From Microbacterium testaceum (GTDB lineage: Bacteria; Actinomycetota; Actinomycetes; Actinomycetales; Microbacteriaceae): a stretch of 64,000 bases of DNA. Both the position numbers and the translations under genes were made by a program. The notes below the pieces were generated by a model that searched no databases, was not told where the DNA came from, and saw only the letters and a program-made list of their open reading frames with translations. Below, one piece after another: positions 62,656 through 64,000 of the stretch. Within the stretch, counting starts at the first letter, position 1, and every line of letters starts with the position of its first letter. Where the stretch lies: NCBI RefSeq assembly GCF_006539145.1, contig NZ_BJML01000008.1, positions 124,001-188,000 on the forward strand, written 5' to 3'.

Positions 62656-62683
62656 TTTCAGACGTTGCACGCGTTGTCTGAAA
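62656..62683. repeat. Inverted repeat next to the tRNA fragment
   Basis: TTTCAGAC and GTCTGAAA form a perfect 8-base inverted repeat around a 12-base centre (GTTGCACGCGTT). TGATTTCACGC and GAAATCACGC copies flank it. It could be an integrase arm site or a terminator of the element. Confidence 0.55.
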
Positions 62684-62723
62684 TCACGCCTCTTTCATCT
62701 TGGGGGGGGGAAGCCGGGGGTCG

Positions 62724-63143
62724 GTGTACTCCCTGGTGCCCGCCCCTGCTGGTCTTCTTTTCGCGATTGCAAACACGGGGACCGGCTCCGTGACAGCGTC
62801 CACCGTCGGTGTTCAGCGTGTCTTCACGGTTCTACAGGTGGGAGAGGAGCATGCCATCAGCGTCACAGCGACAGCCCTCGCAGGTGGCACGGAGGTTGCT
62901 CGTTACAAGCTCGGGGGTGTGGGTCTCGGCTCCTCGGACTGGGGCTCTACCACGGTCCCTGGTGCAAGCATCGATCTGCCGGAGTTCATCTTCATGGCGA
63001 CCGCTGACACGCACACGCTCCGCGTCTATGCAGAGGGTTCTTCGTGGGGCGGGCCGGGACTTCTCGCCGCGGTCGGTTTCTCCCGCGTCACCGTCACAGA
63101 GTTCACGAATGAGAGTCCCTACAGCCTTGCCCCGACGGTCTAG
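62724..63143 (+). pseudogene. Phage tail fibre-like gene fragment
   Basis: The frame, open from about 62700 (past a run of nine G), has a GTG at 62724 and codes for 139 residues. The text is beta-rich and Gly/Thr/Val-rich (FAIANTGTGSVTASTVGVQ; FMATADTHTLRVYAEGSSW), like the exposed C-terminal domains of tail fibre or receptor-binding proteins. An in-frame stop at 62679 removes any upstream part. It is probably a truncated remnant. Confidence 0.55.
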
Positions 63144-63153
63144 GGAATCGAGC

Positions 63154-63612
63154 TTGCTCAATCACTACACGCGTACTTGCGCGAGTGTCTGCGCAGCCGT
63201 GTGGGTGGACCGTTATGACGCAACCCGCTTCCGCGAGTACCCGCCAGCATCCGCGATACGGGCAACCTTCAGCGACACCCGCGCGCCCGGTCACCTGGAG
63301 TACACGGACGTGACGACACAGTTCGACACCCGCAACGTCTTGCACGTTCTCACTTACCGAAACGCGGAGATTGGCCCTGACGGGAATGAGCAGACCTTCG
63401 AGGGTGAGATTCACGATCAGCCGGCGATTGATATTTACGGCACACGCGAGGCTTCCCTGGAGTTGAACCTGAACGTTCCGAGGTGGTGGGGCAACCTTCA
63501 CCACGATCCCAACGGCCTCAACGAGAAGGCCTCGGACCAGACACTCTCTTGTGTCAACTCGATTGATCTAGAGTCGGTTCCACTAGGGGGCACATGTACA
63601 ACCAGCGGCTAG
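63154..63612 (+). pseudogene. Phage minor tail protein-like fragment
   Basis: The frame (no good start; TTG 63154 possible) includes IRATFSDTRAPGHLEYTDVT, FDTRNVLHVLTYRNAEIGP and DIYGTREASLELNLNV. This pattern, with FDTRN-V...L and YG-R-EASLE-N, resembles siphovirus minor tail proteins of actinophages. The preceding and following parts do not continue in any frame, so a fragment is likely. The end overlaps the next gene by 19 bases. Confidence 0.55.
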
Positions 63613-64000
63613 ACACATTCATTGACGCCATGAGCAAATCGGCGCTAGATGCCGAAGTGTCAGACCTCGTGCTGAGACTGCTCAAACTCATGCGATCGTT
63701 AGATGATCTTTATGAGAGCGCCGAGTTCTACGGTCGTGAGCGAACCGCCATGACTGAACTGACCGTTGCCAATGTACTCGGCGAGGCCCTCGATGACTTG
63801 CGGAGTGCGCTCACCGCAGCGGACGACATCGAGATATTGGGGTGGGTCAGTCTTGCCTCCAGACGCATACGGAAAGTCATTCGAGGCAGTGCCGACACGG
63901 TGGAGACTGTTCGCGATCTCGCCAAGCTGCGTGAAGACGCAGTAGAGATCTCGCGGTCCGCCCAGATGCTTCTAGATCAGTACTCGATTACGAGGCAGGA
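63594..64000 (+). CDS. Unknown helical protein, partial at window edge
   Basis: ATG 63594 has AGGGGG four bases upstream and the frame is open to the window end (135 codons). The translation is charged and helical (MYNQRLDTFIDAMSKSALDA; RTAMTELTVANVLGEALDD; ETVRDLAKLREDAVEIS) with coiled-coil character. Codons CTA, TTA and ATA occur, unlike the host genes. It may be part of the integrated element. No family recognised. Confidence 0.68.
   Translation, partial: MYNQRLDTFIDAMSKSALDAEVSDLVLRLLKLMRSLDDLYESAEFYGRERTAMTELTVANVLGEALDDLRSALTAADDIEILGWVSLASRRIRKVIRGSADTVETVRDLAKLREDAVEISRSAQMLLDQYSITRQ

Larger units (their letters stand above)
62580..64000. mobile_element. Edge of an integrated element (prophage-like), runs off the window
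   Basis: The stretch starts at a truncated tRNA-Val 3' end, holds two fragments of tail-type genes and the start of an unknown gene, and uses more A/T-ending codons than the genes to its left. No integrase, terminase or portal is visible within the window. The other end lies beyond the window. Confidence 0.62.

Overview
The window is chromosomal DNA from a high-GC Gram-positive actinobacterium. Genus Microbacterium or a close relative in Microbacteriaceae is the best guess, inferred from very high third-position GC, the gene order phoH-ybeY-CNNM-era ... recO-uppS ... dusB-dgt-dnaG, a PDH E1-FasR-fabD-fabH-acpP-fabF-DUF3145 block, and small families typical of Actinobacteria (DUF3145, DUF6114, DUF6230, a DUF7882-like protein). 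Family names come from reading the translated sequence; no database search was run.

Region by region. 1-12.8 kb is conserved housekeeping: the tail of phoH, then ybeY, a CNNM/CorC protein and era, joined by 4-base overlaps; an oxidoreductase and a GNAT acetyltransferase; leuA behind a leader peptide with three consecutive Leu codons; a methyltransferase; an SDR gene and a divergent TetR regulator sharing a palindromic operator; MOSC and TRIC-type proteins; recO-uppS. 12.8-20.4 kb is a catabolic insertion between uppS and the dusB-dgt-dnaG block: minus-strand 2-hydroxyacid dehydrogenase, RraA-like aldolase and IclR regulator face a plus-strand operon tctC-tctB-tctA, a class III CoA-transferase and a citrate-synthase-family (citryl-CoA-lyase-like) protein. 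It reads as uptake, CoA activation and C-C cleavage of a tricarboxylate-like acid. 20.5-37.2 kb returns to core and mixed genes: DsbA-like protein, dusB, dgt, dnaG, an orphan ABC ATPase, tRNA-Asn, a Ser/Thr kinase, a large SGNH acyltransferase, glutaminase, a lipoprotein plus glutathionylspermidine-synthase-like pair, peptide deformylase and a DMT transporter.

37.2-41.8 kb is the most unusual part. It is a minus-strand accessory operon with two small helical type VII secretion-like proteins, a 529-residue protein with a helical N-terminal half and an alpha/beta-hydrolase C-terminal half, a YbaB-like protein, and a tandem family of four paralogous lipoproteins, two of them broken. I interpret it as a type VII secreted lipase-like effector with candidate lipoprotein immunity proteins. 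No T7SS core gene lies in the window.

41.9-53.2 kb holds tRNA-Met, a second SDR, two overlapping CNNM/CorC genes behind a hairpin that covers a Shine-Dalgarno, a surface-protein operon (DUF6230, DUF6114, Pro-rich exported protein) with a divergent TetR regulator and a perfect operator, and an OmpR-type two-component system facing a Pro-rich membrane protein. 53.3-61.6 kb is the type II fatty acid synthesis cluster with its FasR-like regulator and aceE. From 62.58 kb to the end lies an integrated-element scar: the 3' part of a tRNA-Val gene without its 5' half, two fragments of phage tail-type genes and the start of an unknown gene with low-GC codon use.
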